NCBI GenBank assembly: GCA_046302715.1
Contig: JBKCHQ010000050.1
Span: 1-27,382, forward strand
DNA: 27,382 nucleotides
From: CAMCXT01 sp046302715
Lineage (GTDB): Bacteria; Bacteroidota; Bacteroidia; M30B66
Reading direction: 5' to 3'
Shown here in pieces: positions 16,104 through 23,289 of the stretch. The translations under genes were made by a program, and so were the position numbers. A model generated the notes under the pieces. The model searched no databases, was not told the origin of the DNA, and saw only the letters and a list, made by a program, of their open reading frames with translations. Each line of letters starts with the position of its first letter. The first letter of the stretch is position 1.

Positions 16104-16667
16104 ATGAATGAATTAGTAAAGCCCCAAATTGAATCTGCAACCAGCTTAATGGAAAAAGCCATTTCACACCTCGAAAGCGAATTGGCTAAAATTAGAGCCG
16201 GCAAAGCTAGTGCTCAAATGCTGGATGGTATTTATATAGATTATTACGGTAACAACACCCCGCTAAATCAGGTGGCCAACATCAATACCCCTGATGCACG
16301 CACCATTGCTATACAGCCTTGGGAAAAACAAATGCTAGGTGTAATTGAAAAAGCAATTTTTGGATCAAACATAGGCCTTACGCCCATGAACGATGGGCAA
16401 ATGATCCGTATAAATATTCCGCCGCTTACCGAAGAGCGTCGACTTTCGTTAGTAAAACAGGCAAAAGCAGAAGCCGAAAATTGTAAAGTAAGTGTGCGTA
16501 ACATCCGCCGCGATGCCAATGAGGCAGTAAAAAAACTGCAAAAAGACGGATTGCCTGAAGACAGTGCCAAAGATGCCGAGACAAAAATCCAGCAACTTAC
16601 AGATACCTTTATTGCCAAAGCCGATAAGCATTTGGAGATTAAGGAAAAGGAAATCATGACGGTGTAA
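16104..16667 (+). CDS. frr: Ribosome recycling factor
   Basis: This 187-residue factor splits post-termination ribosomes together with EF-G. It shows the N-terminal helix with LAKIRAGKASAQMLDGI, the small domain with VDYYG-like IDYYGNNTPLNQVANINTPD, then INIPPLTEERRLSLVKQAK, VSVRNIRRDANEAVKKL and the closing helix of the three-helix bundle. It starts 64 nt after pyrH. A near-match -7 box (TTTCTTTG, about 16073-16080) lies in that gap, but no -33 element is evident. It is the last plus-strand gene before a gene-free convergent region. Confidence 0.98.
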   Translation: MNELVKPQIESATSLMEKAISHLESELAKIRAGKASAQMLDGIYIDYYGNNTPLNQVANINTPDARTIAIQPWEKQMLGVIEKAIFGSNIGLTPMNDGQMIRINIPPLTEERRLSLVKQAKAEAENCKVSVRNIRRDANEAVKKLQKDGLPEDSAKDAETKIQQLTDTFIAKADKHLEIKEKEIMTV

Positions 16668-17130
16668 ACACCACGAAAAAACCAATATAGGTGACTTTCC
16701 TTTTACAAACTGTCTATATTCAATGTGATTACCTCTTCGCGTAGGGCTTAAGCAAATTAGAGATATTGCTGTATTAGGCTAGTTGTTATTTTCGGAGCGT
16801 TGTTCAAAAAAGTATAACTATGAGGATTTGCAGCGACGAAGCCGAAGCATTGGGAGACATGCTAAAGTAAGCATATCAGCGCTTTGAAATGAAATGTGAG
16901 AATCGCAAAGCGCACACTGGTAATTTAGTTGCCTAATGTAAACACTCCAATTTTAAGACAAAGCAAGTTCGGTATTTTCGACTTCACTCATAAAATGGCT
17001 AATTTATGGAGCAATGGGATGTTCAAGCTTAGATGAATTAACCAAACACCAGTATACCCTTCAAACCCTAATCCAAGCATTCTACCGATGAATTTAATCC
17101 TAACAATTTGATTGATTATAAAAGAACAAA
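16668..17130. other. Convergent intergenic region, no gene, with dispersed repeat
   Basis: These 463 bases lie between the 3' ends of frr (plus) and the cyclase gene (minus). No credible gene or strong intrinsic terminator is visible. A 7-bp stem, AATATAG/CTATATT, near 16684-16730 has a long loop and no T-run. The repeat copy at 16857-16896 lies here. Very short open frames exist (16820-16870, and one ending near 17090) but have no supporting signal. Confidence 0.5.
16857..16896 (+). repeat. Dispersed intergenic repeat, copy 2
   Basis: Blocks ACATGCTA, AGCGCT and GAAATGAAATG appear in this order, as in the minus-strand copy at 10328-10369. Spacing between the blocks differs by only a few bases. 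Both copies lie in gene-free DNA, which suggests a small non-coding repeat family. Confidence 0.5.
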
Positions 17131-19131
17131 TTACGCCTGCGTTTTTTGCTCCACGAAATACATGCTGATTTCGCCCTTTCCTTTGGCAGCTATTTTTCCC
17201 CGGTAGGCAAAGTTGAATTTATCTTGGGTTATTCTGAAGGTTGATTCTGAAACATTAACCTTGCCCACCTCGCCGCTGCTTTCCATGCGGCTTGCCGTGT
17301 TTACGGTATCGCCCCAAATATCGTAGGCGAATTTTTTAATGCCTACAATACCCGCCACAACGGGGCCAGAATGAACGCCGATGCGGATCTCAAAAAACAA
17401 TTTACCTGCATCCTCGCGGGCTTTTTTATACTCAGCCATGTAGTGCTGGATTTCGAGTGCAGCCCGAATTACATCTTCTGCGTGGGTTGTATTGAAGGTC
17501 GGCAAGCCACCGGCGGCCATGTAGGCATCGCCAATTGTTTTAATCTTCTCCACATTGTGTTTGAGCATGATCTGATCGAACGCCGAAAAACACTCGTTGA
17601 TTTCAGCCACTAATTCCTGCGGTGTAAATTGCTCCGACAATTGAGTAAAACCTTTGAAATCTGTAAACAAAACCGTTACCTCATCAATCAGTTTCGATTC
17701 GGCATTGCCCTTTGATTTTAATTCTTCGGCAATGGAATACGGCAAGATATTCAGCAGTAGCTCATCGCTCAACTTTTTCCCTTTCTTGATTTTATTCCGC
17801 TGAACGAAAAACACCCCTGAAAAAATCAAGAGCAATGCAAAACCGCCAATGAAAACATTGCGAACTAGAATTTGGCGCTCCAAGTTCTTTTGGGCGATCT
17901 CTTCCTTCTTTTCGTTGATCTCGTTTATATTCGAAAGTTCGATGCGGTTGCTGATGATTTGTTTTTCTGTGAGTAAATCAATTTCTACTCGACTTGTAGA
18001 GTCGGTATTTTGCGCCAATAACTTATACCCTTCTGCGGCTTCCTTGTACATGCCGGCTGCAAGAAATACTTTAGCAAAGTAGCTTTTCATAAACTCCCGG
18101 TTATCTGTTTGGTTGAGTTTGTATGGTGAATAAATGGCGCGATAAGCCAAATCGGCGGCCTTTTTATGCTCATTTAAAATAAAATGTACATTGATGCGCT
18201 CCATCAGTTCGTCGACGTCCAAAAACCTCTTTTGGTCTGGCATAAAGACATTTCGATCGGTGGCGTTTTTCTGGTACATAATCGGGTGATTAATGTAATA
18301 TAACGCACTGTCTCTGTTTTGCAAACGGGCATAGGCAACTGCCTGGTAGCAAAATAATTTTCGTCTGTAATTCAAATAGCCTTCGTCTGTGCTTGAATAA
18401 TCTAAGCCGAAGGTTTTCAAAGCACGCTTCGAAATTTCGATGGCCTTCGACCAATTTTTCAGCCTAAGCAAAGCCATGATGTTAATCTTGTAATCGTCGC
18501 CAACTCCTGATTGCTCCGAAGGGTGTTTTTCAAAATAGCTAATTCGCTTTTCGCCCATTGTTTGGGCTTCTTGAATGAGCGCCGAATCATTTTTTGCGCG
18601 ACCGTATTTATAAAACAACCAAACGAAGGCATTACTCAACTCCATGATCTCAGCATGCGATTTGTTTTTGCATTTTAAGGCATACAGCAATCGTGTATAT
18701 TTCAGGGCATCGTCGATCATGTTCGACTGTTCATACGTAGTAATGTACAGCTGATATACGTTCATTAATTGTTCATTGTCATTTAATGCTTTTACCTTTT
18801 TGTAAAATGAATCGATGCAATACAATGCATTCCCAATTTGTTTTAATACCGCATACTTGTTGCAATCGGCATAACATATAAAGTACTGGTCGCGCAAGGT
18901 TGGAGCTTTGGTATTTTGGGCAAGCAGGATGTTTTTAATCTGATCCCACTCTGCAGCAGAGATGGGTTCGACTCCCCATTTTTCATAAGACCTCATCTTT
19001 ATCAACACCTCCTCGGGCGAAAGCGTATCGTTTACTATCAATGCTTTTTGAGCGGCTATTCGATCCGACTGAGCCTGTAATACGACCGAAAAGAAAAGTA
19101 AAAAGACGAAGAAGATATTTTTAGGAAGCAT
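17131..19131 (-). CDS. Membrane class III adenylate cyclase with N-terminal TPR-like sensor region
   Basis: This 666-residue protein is predicted to make cyclic AMP from ATP. It has a signal peptide or first hydrophobic segment (MLPKNIFFVFLLFFSVVLQAQ), a mostly helical region of about 380 residues that looks like degenerate TPR repeats, a short coiled coil near 390-420, one membrane segment near 425-444 (VFIGGFALLLIFSGVFFV), the linker LLLNILPYSIAEELK, and a class III catalytic domain (about 485-660). Catalytic residues are all present: metal-binding aspartates in LFTDFKGFT (about D491) and KTIGDAY (about D535), substrate Lys about 531, the adenine-selecting Asp of YDIWGDTVNTASRM (about D604), then Asn 611 and Arg 615. 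The Asp at 604 favours ATP over GTP. Topology suggests periplasmic sensing and cytoplasmic output. It is transcribed alone, behind the terminator at 19281-19316. Confidence 0.9.
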   Translation of the reverse strand: MLPKNIFFVFLLFFSVVLQAQSDRIAAQKALIVNDTLSPEEVLIKMRSYEKWGVEPISAAEWDQIKNILLAQNTKAPTLRDQYFICYADCNKYAVLKQIGNALYCIDSFYKKVKALNDNEQLMNVYQLYITTYEQSNMIDDALKYTRLLYALKCKNKSHAEIMELSNAFVWLFYKYGRAKNDSALIQEAQTMGEKRISYFEKHPSEQSGVGDDYKINIMALLRLKNWSKAIEISKRALKTFGLDYSSTDEGYLNYRRKLFCYQAVAYARLQNRDSALYYINHPIMYQKNATDRNVFMPDQKRFLDVDELMERINVHFILNEHKKAADLAYRAIYSPYKLNQTDNREFMKSYFAKVFLAAGMYKEAAEGYKLLAQNTDSTSRVEIDLLTEKQIISNRIELSNINEINEKKEEIAQKNLERQILVRNVFIGGFALLLIFSGVFFVQRNKIKKGKKLSDELLLNILPYSIAEELKSKGNAESKLIDEVTVLFTDFKGFTQLSEQFTPQELVAEINECFSAFDQIMLKHNVEKIKTIGDAYMAAGGLPTFNTTHAEDVIRAALEIQHYMAEYKKAREDAGKLFFEIRIGVHSGPVVAGIVGIKKFAYDIWGDTVNTASRMESSGEVGKVNVSESTFRITQDKFNFAYRGKIAAKGKGEISMYFVEQKTQA

Positions 19132-19280
19132 TGTTATTGAAAATTATCGGCATCAGCCGTAATCAAGCAATTTCTATATTCAGATTTCGGAATTCAATTT
19201 TCGAGTAAAGTCGTCAAAGCGCAAAATTCTCAGGTAAAAGTACAGATTAATACCAGGAAATCCGACAAAATCTGGGACAT

Positions 19281-19316
19281 AAAAAAGCCGCTCCGTTTTT
19301 CAACAGAGCGGCTTTT
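19281..19316 (-). terminator. Rho-independent terminator after the PorP/SprF gene
   Basis: On the minus strand AAAAGCCGCTC pairs perfectly with GAGCGGCTTTT (11 bp) around a 12-nt loop, and the T-run is six long. It begins 22 nt after the stop of the 19338-20195 gene and closes the surface-protein operon ahead of the cyclase gene. Confidence 0.9.
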
Positions 19317-19337
19317 AACGTTTAATGCAGTATAGTG

Positions 19338-20195
19338 CTACCGCGCCAGCTGGAATGTTACATTCAGGTTGTGGGTGCGCGGAACGATGCTCTTGAATTC
19401 TTGAAAATAGGCATTGTAGGCATAGCCAATCGAGAAGCCCGATAAATTTACGCCTAATGCTCCTACAAAGGTTTTGGTAGTACGGTAGCCCAGTTTTACC
19501 CAAACTTTTTCTTTATACACCGCTTTTGTGTTAAGCTCTGCACTAAAAGGCTTTACACCAGATCCAAACAGCAATACTTCGGGCACGACGGTTAAATCGG
19601 TTCCAGCTGCAATTTTGTAGGATGTGTTTGTGATGAAAACGGGATTCAGCGCACTTTCGGTTTTTGAAAACGAAGGCATCGAAATACCGGCCGTTAGTTT
19701 GTCTTTCCAAACATAACCCAAGCCGATGCTGTTTATGAAACGGTATTGCGGAAACACGCCCGATACCAGCACCGGATCGGCCTGATCGACATATTGGTTT
19801 AACTCGCCGGTACGGATAGACGTAAATTGCAGCCCCAAGCCGATTCCGGCCATCAATACCGAATTCTCATTGAGCTTGATGCTTTTTGCAATGTCGAGCT
19901 CAAAACTGCTGGTGCGAAACATACCGAAATACTTGGAGTTTATGTGCGCCCCGATCGAAATTTGCGCATTCTTTAATTGCGAATACGCTGTAAAATTCAA
20001 TTGCCCGGTATTTTGCACCGCACCGCCATTGGTATTAGTTAAGGACAGTCCCGATTCGTTTTTCTCGGCAATAAAGGCCGTGTTGTAATTGAACCGGTTA
20101 AAGTTAATATCCTGCATGGTTAAGGCATCCTGTGCCATTACCGATGTTGCCGACATGAGCAACATGGCGCATGCTATGGTATATAGATTTTTCAT
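19338..20195 (-). CDS. PorP/SprF family type IX secretion membrane protein
   Basis: This 285-residue outer-membrane beta-barrel-like protein has a signal peptide (MKNLYTIACAMLLMSATSVMAQ). The body shows the family's order: an early NFNRFNYNTAFIAEK segment (the N-P-A-like start of the family), IGAHINSKYFGMFRT, ELDIAKSIKLNENSVLMAG, FPQYRFINSIGLGYVWKDK and GISMPSF, ending in beta-strands such as LGVNLSGFSIGYAYNAY. Members of this family (SprF beside SprB in Flavobacterium) are needed to export or anchor particular T9SS type B cargo encoded next to them. Here the gene starts 2 nt after a type B cargo gene, which fits that partnership exactly. It is the last gene before a strong terminator. Confidence 0.88.
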   Translation of the reverse strand: MKNLYTIACAMLLMSATSVMAQDALTMQDINFNRFNYNTAFIAEKNESGLSLTNTNGGAVQNTGQLNFTAYSQLKNAQISIGAHINSKYFGMFRTSSFELDIAKSIKLNENSVLMAGIGLGLQFTSIRTGELNQYVDQADPVLVSGVFPQYRFINSIGLGYVWKDKLTAGISMPSFSKTESALNPVFITNTSYKIAAGTDLTVVPEVLLFGSGVKPFSAELNTKAVYKEKVWVKLGYRTTKTFVGALGVNLSGFSIGYAYNAYFQEFKSIVPRTHNLNVTFQLAR

Positions 20196-20197
20196 GC

Positions 20198-23100
20198 TTA
20201 GAATTTGTTAGGGCGGTAAATGTGAAGTTGTCCCTTGAAGGAACGATCGGCATTGGTCGAATCCTGAAAAACGTAGTAGTACGTTCCGCTGGGAAGCTCA
20301 GTACCGCTGTTGGTTAAACCTGTCCACGAATTGTCGTACTGCTTGGCTTCGTAAACCAGATTGCCAATGGCATTGTAAACGTGCAATACATAGTTTGCAT
20401 ACAGCTCAATGCTCGGAATGCTGAAGGTATCGTTGTGGCCATCGGCATCGGGTGTGAGTAAATTACCAGCTTTTAAATCGTCCAATTCAATCACATCCAA
20501 TACACGTACTACCAAGGTGTCGTGAATTACATTTCCAAGTTCATCGTCGATTTGTAACGCCAAGTAATACCAAACCTGCTGCTCGTAGTTTAATTCGGCA
20601 GCCGTTTCGAGTTGATCATCCGCAATACCGAAGGCTGTATAATCGGCCGATGGCAAGGATGTTTCATCAAAACTATAGCTGTATGCTATGCCCTCGTTTA
20701 CGAAATTGGGCTGCAGCAATCCTACCAGTGTCGACAATGAAACATTTTCATCAATGCTCAGTGAATCGACAAGTAAACCGGTCATCTCGGGTAAATCCAA
20801 CACCTGAATTACCAAGGTGTCGAATACCGTATTTCCAAATACATCGTCAATTTGAATGGCCAAGTGATAATATGCCTGCGCTTCAAAATTGATTTGAGCT
20901 GCAACGGTCAATTGATCGGCCGTAAGACTAAATGCAGCATAATCGTTTGATGGCAATGCTGTTGGCGCGTAGTTGTATGTAAACGAATTGTTGGCACTCA
21001 CATAATCGGGTTGCAAAGCAATAACCAACGATGCAAGTGCAGTGTTTTCGTTTATGGTTAAGCTATCAACCAAAAGACTTGTTACGTCGGGAATATTCAA
21101 TACTTGCACCACCAGGGTGTCTATGATATTATTTCCTAAATCATCGGAAAGTTGAACGGCCATGTGATACACATTCTGCCCTTCGAAATTGATTAGCGCT
21201 GCAGTACTTACTTGGTCTGTTGCCAATGTAAATGCCGCATAATCGCTCGATGGCAATACCGCCGGCAAATAGCTGTAGGTATACGTTGCACCAACATTCA
21301 CAAAATTGGGCTGCAGCTGACCTACAAACGTTGTTACTGGAATATTTTCGTTGATCGTAAACGTATCGACCAATAAACCGGTCATTTCTTCAACATCAAT
21401 TACCTGCACAACCAAGGTGTCGATGGCCGAATTGCCATAGGCATCGTCGATCTGAATGGCCAGATGATACCAAGCCTGCGTTTCGTAGTTTATCGCCGAG
21501 ACAGAACTTACCTGATCAACCGTAAGGCTAAACGCTGCAAAATCGGCAGAAGGTAAATGTGTGTATGTGTACGAATTATTCGTACTCACAAAATTGGGTT
21601 GAAGTGTCCCCACCAAGGTTGCCAAACTTGCATTTTCGGTAATACTCATCGTATCGACCAGCAAAGCGCTTAAGTCGAGTACATCGAGCACTTCTACAAC
21701 CAATGTATCAACAATGGTATTGCCCAGATCGTCCTGCAACTGGATAGCCAGGTGGTAGAAATCTTGCGTTTCGAAATTGATTAATGCCGCAGTGCTTAAC
21801 TGGTCTGCTGTAAGCGCAAATGCTGCATAGTCGTTCGAAGGCAATGCCGCCGGCAAATAACTGTAGGTATAGTTTACGCCTGCATTTGTGAAGTTAGGCT
21901 GAAGCTGTCCCACAAAGGAAGCAAGCGGTACATTTTCACTGATTGAGAAGGTATCGACTAGCAAACCGGTCATTTCTTCCACATCAATTACCTGAATCAC
22001 CAACGTGTCGATTACAGTATTTCCAAAAACATCATCAATTTGAAAAGCCAAATGATACGTTGATTGGGTTTCGTAATTGATTTCAGTTGCAGAACTCACC
22101 TGATCAACAACAAGGTTAAACGCTGCAAAATCATTCGAGGGCAAATGTGTGTACGTGTAGGAATTGTTGGAGCTTACAAAATTGGGCTGAAGTATTCCTA
22201 CTACAGTAGCAAGAGTTGCATTCTCAGTGATGCTCATCGTATCGACCAGCAATGCACTCAAATCGGGCACGTCAAGTACCTGCACCACAAGCGTATCGTA
22301 TGCGATGCTTCCTGTTTGATCTTGCACTTTTACCGCCAAATGATAGTAGCTCTGTGCTTCGTAATTGAGTTCGACCGCAGTTAACAAGTTAGCTCCTTGA
22401 ATTGTGAAGGATGCATAATCGGTCGACGGAAGCATCGAAGGCATGAACGTGAATATGTGCGCATCGCCCACACTCGGATCATCGGCTTGCAACTGACCAA
22501 CCAACGTTGCAACAAACTCATTTTCATTAACAGACAATGTATCAACCAATAAACCTTGAGGAGGAATATTGGTGTTTACCACCGGCAACACAAAGGCACT
22601 GTCGAACACACAACCTCCGGCAGAAACTCCCGAGAGGTGCACCCGAAAGGTGTCTTGCGTAATGAAATCAACATTCTGGTTGATAACCAAGCCCGCAGGT
22701 GTAATGCTAAATGACCCATTATCCGGCCCTTGTGCATCATTTACAAACGAAAATGTACCCGGTACAGTTTGGCCCAGCTCATTCAACAATGTAGGTTGCG
22801 AAATTGCCGTGCCGGCCGTGGTATAATCGAAGAGCGATGTATTGGGTAAATTCAACGATTCAAGCAGGTACTCGGTTTTGAAGGCATAGGGTTGCACATC
22901 ATTTCCAACGATTTGCCCTTCGTTAAATGTAATTCCAACAGGACAATCCACAATCGTATTCGATGTTGCATTGTACATTTTAAAAGTTACCGCCGAGCCT
23001 TGCGCTACATTGCTGTAAATGGTCAAAAACGCAAAGTTACTGCCATTGACTGGTGTATTAAATGATGCGTACCCCCGGCATTCGCCATTTACAAAGGCTC

Positions 23101-23281
23101 CTACTTTATTGGCCGGATTGGCCGAAAGCAGGCAGTTGAAATACCCTTTCCCGGTAACAGTCATTGTGTACTGGAAATCGGCCGGATTTATCTGCCAATT
23201 CGGTTGACTGTAGAGCTGAACAGCAACGAGTGCTAGGGCTATCAGCAAGCCCGATTTCAATTTCATAGCGTTACGTTTCAT
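20198..23281 (-). CDS. Cadherin-like repeat surface protein with T9SS type B (gliding-motility-associated) C-terminal domain
   Basis: This 1027-residue exported protein has a signal peptide (within MKRNAMKLKSGLLIALALV; an ATG at 23266 is an alternative start). Residues about 28-135 form a module with GAFVNGECRGYASF and FAFLTIYSNVAQG that resembles modules in the upstream gene. A linker follows, then seven cadherin-like repeats of 96-100 residues (about 243-934). Each starts LLVDT/S followed by xENx and carries INYETQxxYHLAIQIDD and DTLVVQVLD; acidic NEN, DD and D motifs are typical of calcium sites. The last 93 residues are a type B sorting domain (NLLTPDADGHNDTF, YNAIGNLVYEAK, WTG, LPSGTYYYVF, KGQLHIYR). 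It lies 8 nt after the LamG gene and 2 nt before its PorP/SprF partner. A role in adhesion is inferred. Confidence 0.92.
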   Translation of the reverse strand: MKRNAMKLKSGLLIALALVAVQLYSQPNWQINPADFQYTMTVTGKGYFNCLLSANPANKVGAFVNGECRGYASFNTPVNGSNFAFLTIYSNVAQGSAVTFKMYNATSNTIVDCPVGITFNEGQIVGNDVQPYAFKTEYLLESLNLPNTSLFDYTTAGTAISQPTLLNELGQTVPGTFSFVNDAQGPDNGSFSITPAGLVINQNVDFITQDTFRVHLSGVSAGGCVFDSAFVLPVVNTNIPPQGLLVDTLSVNENEFVATLVGQLQADDPSVGDAHIFTFMPSMLPSTDYASFTIQGANLLTAVELNYEAQSYYHLAVKVQDQTGSIAYDTLVVQVLDVPDLSALLVDTMSITENATLATVVGILQPNFVSSNNSYTYTHLPSNDFAAFNLVVDQVSSATEINYETQSTYHLAFQIDDVFGNTVIDTLVIQVIDVEEMTGLLVDTFSISENVPLASFVGQLQPNFTNAGVNYTYSYLPAALPSNDYAAFALTADQLSTAALINFETQDFYHLAIQLQDDLGNTIVDTLVVEVLDVLDLSALLVDTMSITENASLATLVGTLQPNFVSTNNSYTYTHLPSADFAAFSLTVDQVSSVSAINYETQAWYHLAIQIDDAYGNSAIDTLVVQVIDVEEMTGLLVDTFTINENIPVTTFVGQLQPNFVNVGATYTYSYLPAVLPSSDYAAFTLATDQVSTAALINFEGQNVYHMAVQLSDDLGNNIIDTLVVQVLNIPDVTSLLVDSLTINENTALASLVIALQPDYVSANNSFTYNYAPTALPSNDYAAFSLTADQLTVAAQINFEAQAYYHLAIQIDDVFGNTVFDTLVIQVLDLPEMTGLLVDSLSIDENVSLSTLVGLLQPNFVNEGIAYSYSFDETSLPSADYTAFGIADDQLETAAELNYEQQVWYYLALQIDDELGNVIHDTLVVRVLDVIELDDLKAGNLLTPDADGHNDTFSIPSIELYANYVLHVYNAIGNLVYEAKQYDNSWTGLTNSGTELPSGTYYYVFQDSTNADRSFKGQLHIYRPNKF
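20480..22555 (-). repeat. Seven tandem cadherin-like coding repeats
   Basis: The repeats lie inside the 20198-23281 gene at residues about 243-342, 343-438, 439-538, 539-634, 635-734, 735-834 and 835-934. Lengths are 100, 96, 100, 96, 100, 100 and 100. Repeats 2 and 4 (about 81% identical by my hand alignment) and repeats 3 and 5 (about 70%) are closer to each other than to their neighbours, which points to duplication of a two-repeat unit of about 588 bp. Confidence 0.85.
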
Positions 23282-23289
23282 CGTTGCTC

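Noticed and set aside
16684..16730. AATATAG/CTATATT inverted repeat as a terminator for frr
   Set aside because: The stem is only 7 bp of A/T pairs, the loop is about 23 nt and no T-run follows.
16820..16870. Sixteen-residue frame MRICSDEAEALGDMLK
   Set aside because: It is too short, has no promoter or recognisable relative, and runs into the dispersed repeat, so it is more likely part of a non-coding element.
16990..17092. Short open frame ending in LTKHQYTLQTLIQAFYR that could be a gene remnant
   Set aside because: The only in-frame ATG gives about 25 residues, and nothing supports a start or a family.
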